Origin: Pseudomonadota bacterium
GTDB taxonomy: Bacteria > Pseudomonadota > Gammaproteobacteria > Burkholderiales > REEB80
Reading direction: 5' to 3'
Length of the DNA stretch: 40,410 nt
Assembly (NCBI GenBank): GCA_028873515.1
Contig: JAGWIG010000023.1
Coordinates: 1-40,410, forward strand
Shown piece by piece: positions 24,637 through 32,543 of the stretch (position 1 is its first letter; each line of letters starts with the position of its first letter). The position numbers were made by a program, and so were the translations under genes. The notes under the pieces are model-generated. The model saw only the letters and a list, made by a program, of their open reading frames with translations, did no database searches and was not told the DNA's origin.

Positions 24637-24831
24637 CTACTCGTCGTCATCCAGTAGGGAAGAGTTACTTTCCAACCTCAGCAGCTCCAGTAGTCTACTG
24701 ACAAGCCTCCGTTCCCCAGCCTTCATCCATATCTCACGTTCAGTGTCTTTAGGGTCAGGAGGGAGTGAAGGGTAGGTACTATCGAGTGCTTGAATGAGGT
24801 CGTAGGACAGCGGGGGGACTTTCCTAGCCAT
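24637..24831 (-). CDS. Small conserved-type protein upstream of the portal
   Basis: 64 residues beginning MARKVPPLSYDLIQALD, with 'YPSLPPDPKDTEREIWMKAGERRLV' in the middle and an acidic tail LLDDDE. It looks like the short proteins found before the virion genes in many T7-like and T4-like marine and soil phages, whose function is unknown. Its ATG overlaps the end of the 59-residue gene. Charged and probably helical. Confidence 0.65.
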   Translation of the reverse strand: MARKVPPLSYDLIQALDSTYPSLPPDPKDTEREIWMKAGERRLVSRLLELLRLESNSSLLDDDE

Positions 24832-25003
24832 CCGTGAGTACCTGACTTTCTCGATGGGAGAAGTGGCTGCTTAAAAAGGCATTCAGCCCTATCATGGTTT
24901 GGAACACCATTTCCAACCTGACACCTCCATTAACATCAGCTTGAGTAACTATCCATCCGTTAGTAACCTGATGAATACTAAGTGGGCTATTTTGTCGAAA
25001 CAT
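24824..25003 (-). CDS. Small protein between RlpA-like and virion genes
   Basis: 59 residues beginning MFRQNSPLSIHQVTNG and ending SQVLTDG. The ATG lies inside the end of the RlpA-like gene and the stop overlaps the next start, giving a continuous overlapped string. It looks like a compact beta-strand pair (GWIVTQADVNG; VRLEMVFQ) followed by a helix. No family recognised. Confidence 0.6.
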   Translation of the reverse strand: MFRQNSPLSIHQVTNGWIVTQADVNGGVRLEMVFQTMIGLNAFLSSHFSHRESQVLTDG

Positions 25004-25340
25004 TGTGTTTTCCTTTTAGTATCTCAAAGTCAACTACTGCCAACCCTTCGATACCTAATTGTTTAGCTGCATGTCTGGACAGGTCTAATACCCTTCCCTT
25101 ACGGAACGGGCCTCGATCATTAATCCTGACTGTTATGGCTTTCCCGTGATGCTTAATCCGCACCCTGCTACCAAAAGGCAGCTTTCTGTGAGCAGCGGTA
25201 AGCTCCTTAGGATTGTATGTCTCTCCACTTGCTGTAAGCTTCCCAGTGTCGTACCAAGAAACCAGCCCTTGCTGAGGAAGACACTGGGAGGACTTGAACA
25301 GTAGGAGCAGAAGGAGGAGCAGCCTTATCAGATTGAGCAT
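24987..25340 (-). CDS. RlpA-like double-psi beta-barrel protein, secreted
   Basis: 117 residues. A strong leucine-rich signal sequence (MLNLIRLLLLLLLLF) is followed by an RlpA domain: GLVSWYDTG, TASGETYNP, TAAHRKLPFGSRVRI with H51, and VRINDRGPF with D75, the residues used by RlpA lytic transglycosylases, then LDLSRHAAKQLG. RlpA cuts peptide-free glycan strands at the septum. Here it may help host lysis or septum entry. AAGGAGG lies right before the ATG. No T7-type amidase is seen elsewhere, so it is a candidate muralytic lysis protein. Confidence 0.85.
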   Translation of the reverse strand: MLNLIRLLLLLLLLFKSSQCLPQQGLVSWYDTGKLTASGETYNPKELTAAHRKLPFGSRVRIKHHGKAITVRINDRGPFRKGRVLDLSRHAAKQLGIEGLAVVDFEILKGKHNVSTK

Positions 25341-25419
25341 CCCCTGCCTCCTTGTGGACGACTTTAGGTGCAGACCAGAGGTTGATAGGCGGAAACTTCA
25401 GGTCAGGCCAGCTAAGCAT
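25207..25419 (-). CDS. Small proline-rich protein overlapping the RlpA gene
   Basis: 70 residues beginning MLSWPDLKFPPINLWSAP; the start overlaps the end of the DUF3310 gene, and the last 134 bases overlap the RlpA-like frame. The N-terminal 'W-P-D-L-K-F-P-P-I-N-L-W' is unlikely to arise by chance in non-coding DNA. The C-terminal half in the overlap may be constrained by RlpA's signal peptide. Its function is unknown. Confidence 0.5.
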   Translation of the reverse strand: MLSWPDLKFPPINLWSAPKVVHKEAGDAQSDKAAPPSAPTVQVLPVSSSARAGFLVRHWEAYSKWRDIQS

Positions 25420-25909
25420 GGCTATTATACCAAGGCCATTTACCTAACTCTACCGCCTCTATATACATCTCAAGATAATGCTTAGCTTTCTGCAAGTCTT
25501 CTAAGCGCTTCTCCTTGTCCCCTTTGATACGAGTGATGTACTTTAGGATGTCTTTCTGGAAGAAGTCCAGCCCATTGGCAACTGCATACTCAATGGGCTG
25601 TATAGCTAGAGACTTGTAGTGGTTTCCTCCCACCTGCTCATGGGAGAAACTGGCAACCTTGCTTAGGGATATAGGCTCTCTCCTTCTAAGGAAGAGTTGA
25701 CGCCTATCCCCTATCAAACCTGGAAGCCGCTTTCCCTCAGCAGTGAACACTAGGTTATGGCCGTTTATAACAGCTCTTATGGGAAAACAATTTCTGACGT
25801 CATACTCAACACTGGTCGCTACTCCTGAAAAGTTGTAGGCTTCATATTCGCCTGTCTGCCACAACATCCAATTAAATTCTATTCCTTCAGTTACTTGGGA
25901 GGTTCCCAT
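25412..25909 (-). CDS. DUF3310-containing protein
   Basis: 165 residues. The last 75 match the DUF3310 (SaV-like) domain: VGGNHYKSLAIQPIEYAVAN, LDFFQKDILKYITRIKG and DLQKAKHYLEMYIEA. Many phages encode this domain near nucleotide-metabolism genes, sometimes annotated as nucleotide kinase-like, but its activity is not established. The N-terminal 90 residues (MLWQTGEYEAYNFSGV) are an unknown extension. It overlaps the exonuclease gene by 19 bases. Confidence 0.72.
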   Translation of the reverse strand: MGTSQVTEGIEFNWMLWQTGEYEAYNFSGVATSVEYDVRNCFPIRAVINGHNLVFTAEGKRLPGLIGDRRQLFLRRREPISLSKVASFSHEQVGGNHYKSLAIQPIEYAVANGLDFFQKDILKYITRIKGDKEKRLEDLQKAKHYLEMYIEAVELGKWPWYNSHA

Positions 25910-26712
25910 AGTCTCACCTTCTTTTTCTTAAAGTCGTATTGTCCATGACGGAGGATGTTGGAGATACGTGCCGAAGCGAGTGCCTCTTGGTAAGGTTTTC
26001 TGTAGTAGACACTCAGTACAGCTTCCCAAGAGCTATCAAAGTCTGGAGAACTGAGTGCTTCCTCAGCTGCAACTTTCCCTGCTCCTGGACAGCCTGGATA
26101 ACCGTCTACCGCATCCCCAGTTATTGCTTGAGACATGTGGTAACGATCGGCTCCCTCTTCCGTAATCCTCTCTACCTTCCCGATGTTTGGGTTATAGAGC
26201 CAACCAGGGATAGTCCTCAAGTCCTTATCGATACTGACAACAATCTTCTTGTTATCAGGCAGAAACTCAGGATCAGTGGAGAATATGCCCATCACATCAT
26301 CGGCTTCCAGCTTAGGGAACTCTAAGACTCGGTAATGTTTCCGCAGTAAATCCTTAGCCACTTCGAGGAGCTGAGGTCTTACCGTGTCCTTCCGATTAGC
26401 TTTGTACGAAGGAAGAACCTTCAGTCTCCAGTTGTCCTTACCAGGGCAGGACAAGCAGATATAAAAGTCGTCCCCATCGGTAGCCTGCATGTACCCGTCG
26501 ATAGCTTCCGCTAGATCATGCAGAACATCTGCTTCACCTTTTAGGTAGACAGCCGGTTGGTTATCCTCAGTCGGCTGGGTAGGCTCCGCACCCTCTTCCG
26601 TAAACCCCTCGTTATCCCCAAAGTCAAAGGACTTCTGGGAACGAACAGCTACCTGAAAGGCCAGAATATCCCCATCGATAAGGAGGGTGACACGCTGTTT
26701 ACTTTTAGACAT
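25891..26712 (-). CDS. 5'-3' exonuclease, gp6-like
   Basis: 273 residues (T7 gp6 has 300). FEN/PIN-type acidic cluster: LLIDGDILAFQ near the start, PSYKANRK, EADDVMGIF, 'IVVSIDKDLRTIPGWLYNP' and GDAVDGYPGCPGAGKVAAEE, the helix-hairpin-helix region. It removes RNA primers and degrades host DNA. Start at the ATG at 26712 with AGGTGG upstream; an ATG three codons earlier is possible. Confidence 0.92.
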   Translation of the reverse strand: MSKSKQRVTLLIDGDILAFQVAVRSQKSFDFGDNEGFTEEGAEPTQPTEDNQPAVYLKGEADVLHDLAEAIDGYMQATDGDDFYICLSCPGKDNWRLKVLPSYKANRKDTVRPQLLEVAKDLLRKHYRVLEFPKLEADDVMGIFSTDPEFLPDNKKIVVSIDKDLRTIPGWLYNPNIGKVERITEEGADRYHMSQAITGDAVDGYPGCPGAGKVAAEEALSSPDFDSSWEAVLSVYYRKPYQEALASARISNILRHGQYDFKKKKVRLWEPPK

Positions 26713-26797
26713 GGAGACCACCTGTGGGATCGTTAGGCCAACTTACTGTCACCAGAAAGACCACGCACAGAGCTACAGTGTTTAATAAGTCTAACAT
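26705..26797 (-). CDS. Tiny membrane protein, unknown
   Basis: 30 residues: MLDLLNTVALCVVFLVTVSWP, then a short polar end NDPTGGLHV. AAGG lies 8 nt before the ATG, and the stop overlaps the exonuclease start, suggesting translational coupling. One membrane segment and no recognised family. T7-like phages often carry such small membrane peptides among the replication genes. Confidence 0.45.
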   Translation of the reverse strand: MLDLLNTVALCVVFLVTVSWPNDPTGGLHV

Positions 26798-26813
26798 ATA
26801 GGAACCTTCGCTT

Positions 26814-27047
26814 TTAATCGTGGTGGACTGCCAGGGCAGCTACAAGATGGTAATAATCTGCCTGCTCTTCCTGTAAGTCTTGGATATGGATACCAGCAGC
26901 TGTTGCATTGTCGTAGGTAGCTGAATAGACCCTGCCTGTAGTATCCCCTCGATACAACACCACGTAGGTCGTGGCGGTTGAAGGTGCTGTGTTCTTGTGG
27001 AATACTTTAGAAACTAACTGTCTCACTCTTTTGATATTATTTACCAT
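26814..27047 (-). CDS. Unknown protein of 77 residues
   Basis: Begins MVNNIKRVRQLVSKVFH and ends VAALAVHHD. Basic N-terminal helix, then an alpha/beta segment TTYVVLYRGDTTGRVYSAT. It overlaps the end of the preceding 70-residue gene and is part of the string between polymerase and exonuclease, the place of T7 genes 5.3-5.9. One of those, T7 gp5.9, inhibits RecBCD, but no similarity is visible here. Confidence 0.6.
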   Translation of the reverse strand: MVNNIKRVRQLVSKVFHKNTAPSTATTYVVLYRGDTTGRVYSATYDNATAAGIHIQDLQEEQADYYHLVAALAVHHD

Positions 27048-27249
27048 GCAGGGGTTTTCCTTTGGATTTACTGTTCCTGTGTTTTTGTAAAGCTGCTGCT
27101 TGTTCGGCTAGGAACTGGGATTTAAGTTGGTCATATCTATCCCACTCTTTCAAGCCGTTATCTTCCAGGAACGATAGAAACCTTACGTTCATTCGGACAC
27201 AAGCGTAGACTTCTACATCTACCTCAACTGTTAACTTTTTAGTTGCCAT
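27037..27249 (-). CDS. Unknown basic protein of 70 residues
   Basis: Begins MATKKLTVEVDVEVYACV and ends in a lysine-rich tail (KHRNSKSKGKPLHGK). A beta strand pair is followed by a helical middle (LKEWDRYDQLKSQFLAEQAA). Immediately downstream of polymerase exon 2 with a 9-base gap. Not recognised. The tail suggests nucleic-acid contact. Confidence 0.6.
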   Translation of the reverse strand: MATKKLTVEVDVEVYACVRMNVRFLSFLEDNGLKEWDRYDQLKSQFLAEQAAALQKHRNSKSKGKPLHGK

Positions 27250-27257
27250 GCGTATTC

Positions 27258-27847
27258 CTAATGTGTCTCAGCCCAAGACTTACCGGATTTATATTCACCA
27301 GTAATCGGACACCTGAATTTAAGTAGAGTACCGGCAGTCTCCATTGAGGCAACCGCTGCTTTACCTACCGTATCCGCCAGCTCTTCTTTACACTCTATCT
27401 GCCACTCGTCATGCACATTGGCAACGAACTCGTAGTCTTCTCCAGGCAACAGCTTGTGATCTTCCTGTAACGATCTGTCCAACAGGGCTAAGGCTTGTTT
27501 CATTAGGATGGCACCAGCTGACTGTAGGAGCGTGTTTAAAGCGGAGTGACTTGATCGTACATGTAGGACTCTTCCGTCCAGTCCCTTTAAGTAACCAGAG
27601 GACTTTACCTTGATCTTGACGGCTTCGGAGAGTTCTTTCAGTGCAGGGAGGTTCTTGAGAAACTTGTCCCTAGACACTGCGCCTCTGTGTATGTAACAGA
27701 GTTCTTTCTTGGTACTGGAGGCATACCGTCTGGAACCTTTTAGTTTCCTTATTGCCTTCTCATTGTCAGAGAAGTAAACCTTCAAATCTTCAGGTTTCAA
27801 TAGGATAGTTCCTAACTTATGGTCTCCTGCTCCATATATGAAAGCAT
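27258..27847 (-). CDS. DNA polymerase, exon 2
   Basis: C-terminal part of the T7 gp5-like family A polymerase. After splicing it reads A-K-T-W-F-Y|A-F-I-Y-G-A-G-D, restoring the O helix. Then come GLDGRVLHVRSSHSALN TLL (T7 'GLDGRKVHVRSPHAALN TLLQ') and motif C ANVHDEWQIE with the catalytic HDE, ending GKSWAETH, equivalent to T7 'GPNWAICH'. Exons total 1950 nt, 649 residues (T7 704). Confidence 0.92.
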
Positions 27848-28493
27848 CGTTTGTTCAGTAAGGGTCGCTATGCCTTACCCGCCTAATGGCTGCTGCATGT
27901 TCCCATGCAGTCCAGACTATATCTTCACCTCTACACTAGAGGGCTATGCGCTTCCAGCAGCTTTGCTGTACTCCCGTTAGGGATAGTCGTTGCACCTTGC
28001 TTATGAAATTTTACATACTCAGCGGCAGCTTTTAGTAACTCAGGGTTATCCTGAAATAAACCTAACCCTCTATTACAGTTATGACATAGAAGTTTCCTTA
28101 TCATACCTGTCGCATGATCGTGGTCTACAACAAGCCGCTGTCTGTGGTGTTCCCTAAGTAAGAACCCCTCTGTTCCACACAGATAACACTTCTCCTGCTG
28201 CTCTGTTCTTAACCTGCTGATTACAGCTACAGAGTACTTACCGTAAGTCCTGCGGTAGTATGCAGCGTCGTAACCCTTCATTTTGCAAGGATCACTGCAA
28301 TACATGTGGCAGGGAGAGTACGGCTGGAACAGTTCTCCGCAATTCCTGCAAGGTTTCTTGTTGAACTTTCCGTTAGGGTATTTCATGGTAACCCTTTACC
28401 TTCATAAGCCTTGGCTCAGGGTTGTCCGTTCTGGGGTTCCCCTGAATTCACATAGTTGTTTTCTATGAGTCGCCTCATAGGGTTCCTAATTCA
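27848..28493 (-). ncRNA. Group I intron in the DNA polymerase gene, 646 nt
   Basis: The minus strand has GCAACGACTATCCC (27993-27981) and AAGATATAGTCT (27925-27914), the R and S elements whose GACTAT/ATAGTC pair forms P7, and GAAGCGCA shared with the terminase intron. Using the rules 'exon ends in T, intron ends in G', the exon ends at 28494 (...TTGGTTCT) and resumes at 27847 (ATGCTTTC), giving a perfect T7-like protein. An HNH endonuclease gene lies inside and its C-terminus overlaps the catalytic core. T7-like phages with polymerase introns are known. Confidence 0.9.
27931..28386 (-). CDS. Endonuclease VII-type HNH homing endonuclease in the intron
   Basis: 151 residues. Two zinc-like clusters: PCRNCGELFQPYSPCHMYCS near the N-terminus, and CYLCG ... 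CHNCNRG framing the endonuclease VII core LVVDHDHATGMIRKLLCHNC with the DH-H catalytic triad. AAAGG lies 6 nt before the ATG. It would cut intron-less polymerase genes to spread the intron. The last 20 codons run through the P7 core of the intron, so protein and ribozyme share sequence there, and the C-terminal tail may be partly non-selected. Confidence 0.87.
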   Translation of the reverse strand: MKYPNGKFNKKPCRNCGELFQPYSPCHMYCSDPCKMKGYDAAYYRRTYGKYSVAVISRLRTEQQEKCYLCGTEGFLLREHHRQRLVVDHDHATGMIRKLLCHNCNRGLGLFQDNPELLKAAAEYVKFHKQGATTIPNGSTAKLLEAHSPLV

Positions 28494-29853
28494 AGAACCA
28501 AGTTTTTGCATCGTCCCTTGAGTCTATCTCAAGAGCCTTACGGTTTACGGTGTGAATCTCCGTACCGTCTTCCTTACGGCCCTCAGTGACCGTTCGGATA
28601 TACGCTCCTTCATCGTACTTCGCCATGTAACCAGCCAAGCACCTAAGCTCCAAAGCAGAAGCATCAGCTCCCACAAGAGACTTGCCGAAAGGAACAGTAA
28701 ACAATTCCCTACAGTCATGGCCGTAAGGACTATAGCTGGCTGGAACCTGAGCCATGTTTGGTGAAGCATGTGTCATTCTCCCTGTAACAGCGCCGTTGGT
28801 CAGCACTAAGCCATGTATCCTCCCGTCAGCTTTAACATGGGTGAACCATGCCTGCTTACCTTCGGATAACTGGCCTATCCTTTTAGAGACTGTGAGGTAC
28901 TCAATCAGTAACCGAGCCTCTGGGTACTTATCTAAGGATTCCAGAATAGTCTCGTCAACCTTAGGTTTGCCTTCGTCAGTGAACTCTGTAGGCACCCAGC
29001 CGAACATCCAATGGAGCCAATGATAAATATGGTCTCTGCTCCCTGGGTTAAAGGATGTAACCACCAGCTTCTGAACAGCAGCCCCTTCAGTGTACCCTCT
29101 GGACTTATTGTTTACCTTAGGCACCAATGGTTCCCCTGACCTCAATAACCTTGGAGTGAACACTGAGGTAAGCTCTTCTTCCAGTTCAGCCCTACGCTGG
29201 CAGAGGCTGGCATAAAGAGCCGTGGCTTTAGGCATGTCAAACAGGAACCCATACCGTTGCTGTCTCCCTATTATATGAGCTACCGCATGTTCAAGCTGTA
29301 CGCTTATAGGTGAGTAAGGGGTACTGGTAAGGTACTGGTAAAGACTTGCTAGTGTCTCAACGTCCTGTACACAGTAATCTTCCATCTCCGTAGACCATGC
29401 TTCCCATCCCCCACTATATTCAGCTTTAGGGTTTCCTAACCTGTAGCCCCATGCCTTCAGAGAGTGAGACCTATAGCAGTCTCCTGGTAACTTACCGGCA
29501 GCGAGCAGTTTACTGTCTGTATCCTTAAGATCAGGGCAGATAAGCCTAGACAACACTAACGTATCAACTATGGAGGCATTAGGGATGCTGATTGATGGGT
29601 ATAGTTTACGGATAACCTGGATGTCATAGTTAATGCCATTATGGGCTATAAGTTTCTTACCCTCAGCAGCTGCTTGTTCCAGCCTTAGCAGCCCTTCAGT
29701 AACTGATCGAAACGGATTGTTAGTCTGGTTGTTAAACCTTTCAATCTTCCCTCCTTCCAGGTGCTTAATAACCAAGCAGTGTATCTTTGTCACATCATCC
29801 AGGAGACCGTCAGCTTCAATATCAAATATCAAGTCCCCTCCGTCCTTAACCAT
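28494..29853 (-). CDS. DNA polymerase, exon 1 (exonuclease domain and part of the palm)
   Basis: T7 gp5-like. 3'-5' exonuclease residues: D11 and E13 (IFDIEADGLL, T7 D5/E7), AHNGINYDIQV, and 'DYCVQDVETLA'. Polymerase: NGAVTGRMTHASPNMAQVP, motif A GADASALELRCLAGYM, and the start of the O helix SRDDAKTWF. The intron falls in the codon equivalent to T7 Tyr526. Start taken at the ATG at 29853 (MVKDGGDLIFD). An ATG at 29889 would lengthen it without support. The thioredoxin-binding loop region appears shorter than in T7. Confidence 0.93.
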
Positions 29854-30070
29854 CCGACCATACCACTGATAGTTCCATAATGTCCTCATTAAGGAGTTGC
29901 TGAATAGTCCCCCTAGCGATGCCTGGAAAACTTCCTGGGAACTCTTCGCCCTCTGCCAAAGGAACCCCAGCTTCCCGTAACTTTGTGGTTACATGCTGTT
30001 CCCATGAACGAGGGGTAGGGTGTTGACAGAAATCCTCTGCCCTAAAACTTACTGTTATCTGCTGTGCCAT
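29846..30070 (-). CDS. Small protein between helicase and polymerase
   Basis: 74 residues beginning MAQQITVSFRAEDFCQH. It occupies the T7 gene 4.x interval. The start overlaps the primase-helicase stop and the end overlaps the polymerase start, so the three are coupled. It contains WEQHVTTKLREAGVPLAEGE, a probable helix-turn segment. No family recognised. Confidence 0.6.
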   Translation of the reverse strand: MAQQITVSFRAEDFCQHPTPRSWEQHVTTKLREAGVPLAEGEEFPGSFPGIARGTIQQLLNEDIMELSVVWSDG

Positions 30071-31782
30071 TAGAACTCTTCCTCGTCAGAGAATGGACAA
30101 TTGACAGCTTCCTTGCTATTACCTTCACCATCCTGCTGCCTGACGAACAACCTTCCGGTTTCCTTCTCGTACCCTAAAGGGATGGTAAGGCCGGTAGCTT
30201 GCCCTGTGAAGCGGTCTTTAAGGATACGGAATGTAGTCTTTTCCCGCACTGAAGGATCGTCAGCTTGTGTGTCTCTCTCTATGCCAAACATGAAGAAGCT
30301 CCAGAAGCCGATTGCTCTTGAGCCTTTGAAGTGGCGAATCATCACCCTGCCCCCCTCTTCATGCGGTTTTCCTTCTGGAGTCGATAGGTGACTGACGAAC
30401 GTAATAATGATCTGAAGAGCATTAGCAAGCCCTGCCAGCTCTTTCATAATCTGTTCTATAGACCCTTTTTCATCCCCAGTGTCTGCCATTGCTGTCAGAT
30501 GGTCGAGATAGAACACCCTGATTCCCTGAGACACGGCCATGTATCTGATCTTGCTGGAAACTAAAGACCAGTCAGTTGAACCGAAGGAATCAAAGAAAGT
30601 TACCTTACCTTCTAACTCTGTCAGTGCTTCCGAGAGTTCCTCTTGATCCCACTCTGTACCCTGCGGGATACTTTCCACACTCCCCGATGTTTTGCGAGGG
30701 TGTGGTATGTGGAACCGCTTGCTCTTGATCTTACCGGCGATACGTTTGGCAGTCTCAATTGGACGTTGCTCAAGGAAGATAACCCCAACGGGGATGCCCA
30801 AGGTATCGATGTCATATCCGATTTGTTGAGTGAGGAAGTCCGTTTTACCGCAGCCAGTGCCTGCCCCAACACCATAAATTTCACCATAGCGGCGACCGTA
30901 AGTAGCCGAAGTGAGTTCTTCAAAACACCACGATAGTCCATAACTTACCCCCTCTAGAGCTAGTTGTTTTATTTCATCTATCCCTACCAACCCTTCAGGA
31001 CGATAAGGCTTAGCCTGCCAAATAGCGTTAACTATGGCTGCTGCCTGTCCTCTCTGAAGGCACTCATTAGCGTCCTTGTAGGGAAGGGAAGCTACTTTGC
31101 ATTTACCTGGGGTAAACAACTGGGCGCATTCTTCAACTGCTTCTTGTCCAGGCTCATCCATGTCAAACATCAGAACCACAGTTTCATAAGTCTCCAACCA
31201 TTCCAGAGCCTTCTTGATACTCTTTACTGCTGATGAAGCACCGTTAGGCAGAGACACTACAGGCCACTTGTTCCCCTGAACCTGACTGACTGTCATACAA
31301 TCAAGCTCACCTTCAGTAATGACTACCAGTTTCCCGCCGTCACCCCACAGTTGCTGCCCGAATAGGTCTACATCTTTAGGCTTACCAAGGAACTTAAAGG
31401 TCTTGTCAGGGTATCTAACCTTCTGAGCCACTAAGTTCCTGCCGGAATAATAAGGAGCTATCTGACAGTTGTTTCCCTTTCCGTCCTTACCAACTAAGTA
31501 CCCGAACTTACGGCATGTCTCCTCAGTCAACTTCCGTTTACCAAGGGACAAAACTTCTCCATCTAAAAGGGGCACTTCCTGTGCCATGCTGTCTCTCCTT
31601 CGGGATGTTTGGTTATCTATCCCTGCTGGGGGCTTATCCTTGTAACCGCAAGAACAGATACCCCAACCGCTTGTGTACCGGCTGAGGTTGTCTGAGGAGC
31701 GACACTTTGGACAAGGCGCGTGGTGACTGAAAACTGATTCGGCAGTTACTTTATGCCCACCCAAGGAAACGGTACCTGACAT
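30070..31782 (-). CDS. Bifunctional primase-helicase, gp4-like
   Basis: 570 residues (T7 gp4A has 566). N-terminal zinc ribbon with C24, C27, C43 and C45 (APCPKC ... ICSCG), TOPRIM primase motifs ITEGELDC and VLMFDMDEPGQEA, then a RecA-type helicase with Walker A GAGTGCGKTD, Walker B-type VFYLDHLTAM and 'ITFVSHLSTPEG' with 'KGSRAIGFWS'. The C-terminus DEEEF is the acidic tail with a terminal phenylalanine that binds the polymerase in T7. It makes primers and unwinds DNA ahead of the split polymerase. Confidence 0.95.
   Translation of the reverse strand: MSGTVSLGGHKVTAESVFSHHAPCPKCRSSDNLSRYTSGWGICSCGYKDKPPAGIDNQTSRRRDSMAQEVPLLDGEVLSLGKRKLTEETCRKFGYLVGKDGKGNNCQIAPYYSGRNLVAQKVRYPDKTFKFLGKPKDVDLFGQQLWGDGGKLVVITEGELDCMTVSQVQGNKWPVVSLPNGASSAVKSIKKALEWLETYETVVLMFDMDEPGQEAVEECAQLFTPGKCKVASLPYKDANECLQRGQAAAIVNAIWQAKPYRPEGLVGIDEIKQLALEGVSYGLSWCFEELTSATYGRRYGEIYGVGAGTGCGKTDFLTQQIGYDIDTLGIPVGVIFLEQRPIETAKRIAGKIKSKRFHIPHPRKTSGSVESIPQGTEWDQEELSEALTELEGKVTFFDSFGSTDWSLVSSKIRYMAVSQGIRVFYLDHLTAMADTGDEKGSIEQIMKELAGLANALQIIITFVSHLSTPEGKPHEEGGRVMIRHFKGSRAIGFWSFFMFGIERDTQADDPSVREKTTFRILKDRFTGQATGLTIPLGYEKETGRLFVRQQDGEGNSKEAVNCPFSDEEEF
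31585..31600 (-). promoter_or_regulatory. Internal ribosome binding site for a helicase-only form
   Basis: AAGGAGA (31600-31594) lies 6 nt before an in-frame ATG at 31587, codon 66 of the primase-helicase (MAQEVPLLDG). This would give a protein without the zinc ribbon, as T7 gp4B starts at codon 64. The match to the consensus is stronger than that of most start sites in the genome. Confidence 0.7.
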
Positions 31783-31954
31783 AGCGTTGTCCTGTGATGT
31801 CGGTCTTCCATTGTGACAATAGGCTCATACCTTCCTTACGGAGGTTTGACATTTGTTTAGTTAGGGAACGTACCTTATAGAGAGATGCTGCTTCTATTTG
31901 AGATATTTCCCCTACTTCCTGCATGTGTTCTCGTAGTTGATCTAGCTGGGTCAT
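31751..31954 (-). CDS. Small helix-turn-helix protein
   Basis: 67 residues beginning MTQLDQLREHMQEVG. The layout 'GEISQIEAASLYKVRSLTKQM', 'NLRKEGMSLLS' and 'GQRYVRYRF' matches the helix-turn-helix_39 type winged domain common in phages: a helix pair, a recognition helix, then a two-strand wing. It may bind DNA or regulate transcription. It overlaps the start of the primase-helicase. The 145 bases upstream (31955-32099) hold only a 17-codon frame with an AGGGG site. Confidence 0.6.
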   Translation of the reverse strand: MTQLDQLREHMQEVGEISQIEAASLYKVRSLTKQMSNLRKEGMSLLSQWKTDITGQRYVRYRFLGWA

Positions 31955-32099
31955 GTTATTTTTTCCAGATATTCGTAGCTTGATGTGGAATCAGGTGGTG
32001 ATCCTATTTGAATATGGCTAAAGGAATAGCCGGATTGTTATAAAGCGACTGATTAAGATTGCCTGATTCATGCGGCCCCTGATGGATAACCTGCTCCAC

Positions 32100-32543
32100 T
32101 CATTTCGTTTCCCTTACCCAATCAATAGGTATCTTTTTGTCAGCGAAAAGAAACCCATACTTCCTGCACCAGTCAGCGTAGGAAGTTTTGGATGTCTTGT
32201 TTAGTTTGGTTGTAGACCTGGAGAAGACGAATCTAATATCCTTCTCAGGGTGCTGTGCTTTTATCAGTAGGTGTTTCTTGCGGTCATCGCTGGTGAACCT
32301 GCCTTTAGTCTCAACGATAATACCGTTAGGTAACTCAAAGTCAGGCGTGTACCTGCGAGTCTCCTCAACTAGATAATTGATCCGTGACTCAGGATTTTCA
32401 TAGACTACAGGAATGCCCAGTGACTGGAGGTAAGACGCTGTGTCGTCCTCCAGTCCTGAGCGATACCCGTTAGCGATTGCCCGATCCCTGGGCGACTGTG
32501 AGGAACTAGAAGTCCTCGTCTTCCTTGCTGTTGGTGCTACCAT
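32100..32543 (-). CDS. Endonuclease I (Holliday junction resolvase), gp3-like
   Basis: 147 residues (T7 gp3 has 149). The catalytic set of T7 endonuclease I is present: E32 (RSGLEDDTA), D68 (YTPDFEL) and E78/K80 (IIVETKGR). The ending YGFLFADKKIPIDWV is family-like. It resolves branched DNA and helps break down host DNA. Start at the ATG at 32543 with AGGAAG at a good distance, inside the last codons of the SSB gene. Confidence 0.92.
   Translation of the reverse strand: MVAPTARKTRTSSSSQSPRDRAIANGYRSGLEDDTASYLQSLGIPVVYENPESRINYLVEETRRYTPDFELPNGIIVETKGRFTSDDRKKHLLIKAQHPEKDIRFVFSRSTTKLNKTSKTSYADWCRKYGFLFADKKIPIDWVRETK

Noticed and set aside
31955-32099. Possible degraded tRNA or attachment site in the endonuclease I-HTH gap
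   Set aside because: TTCAAAT and ACCACC are present but no cloverleaf forms, and it is far from the integrase.
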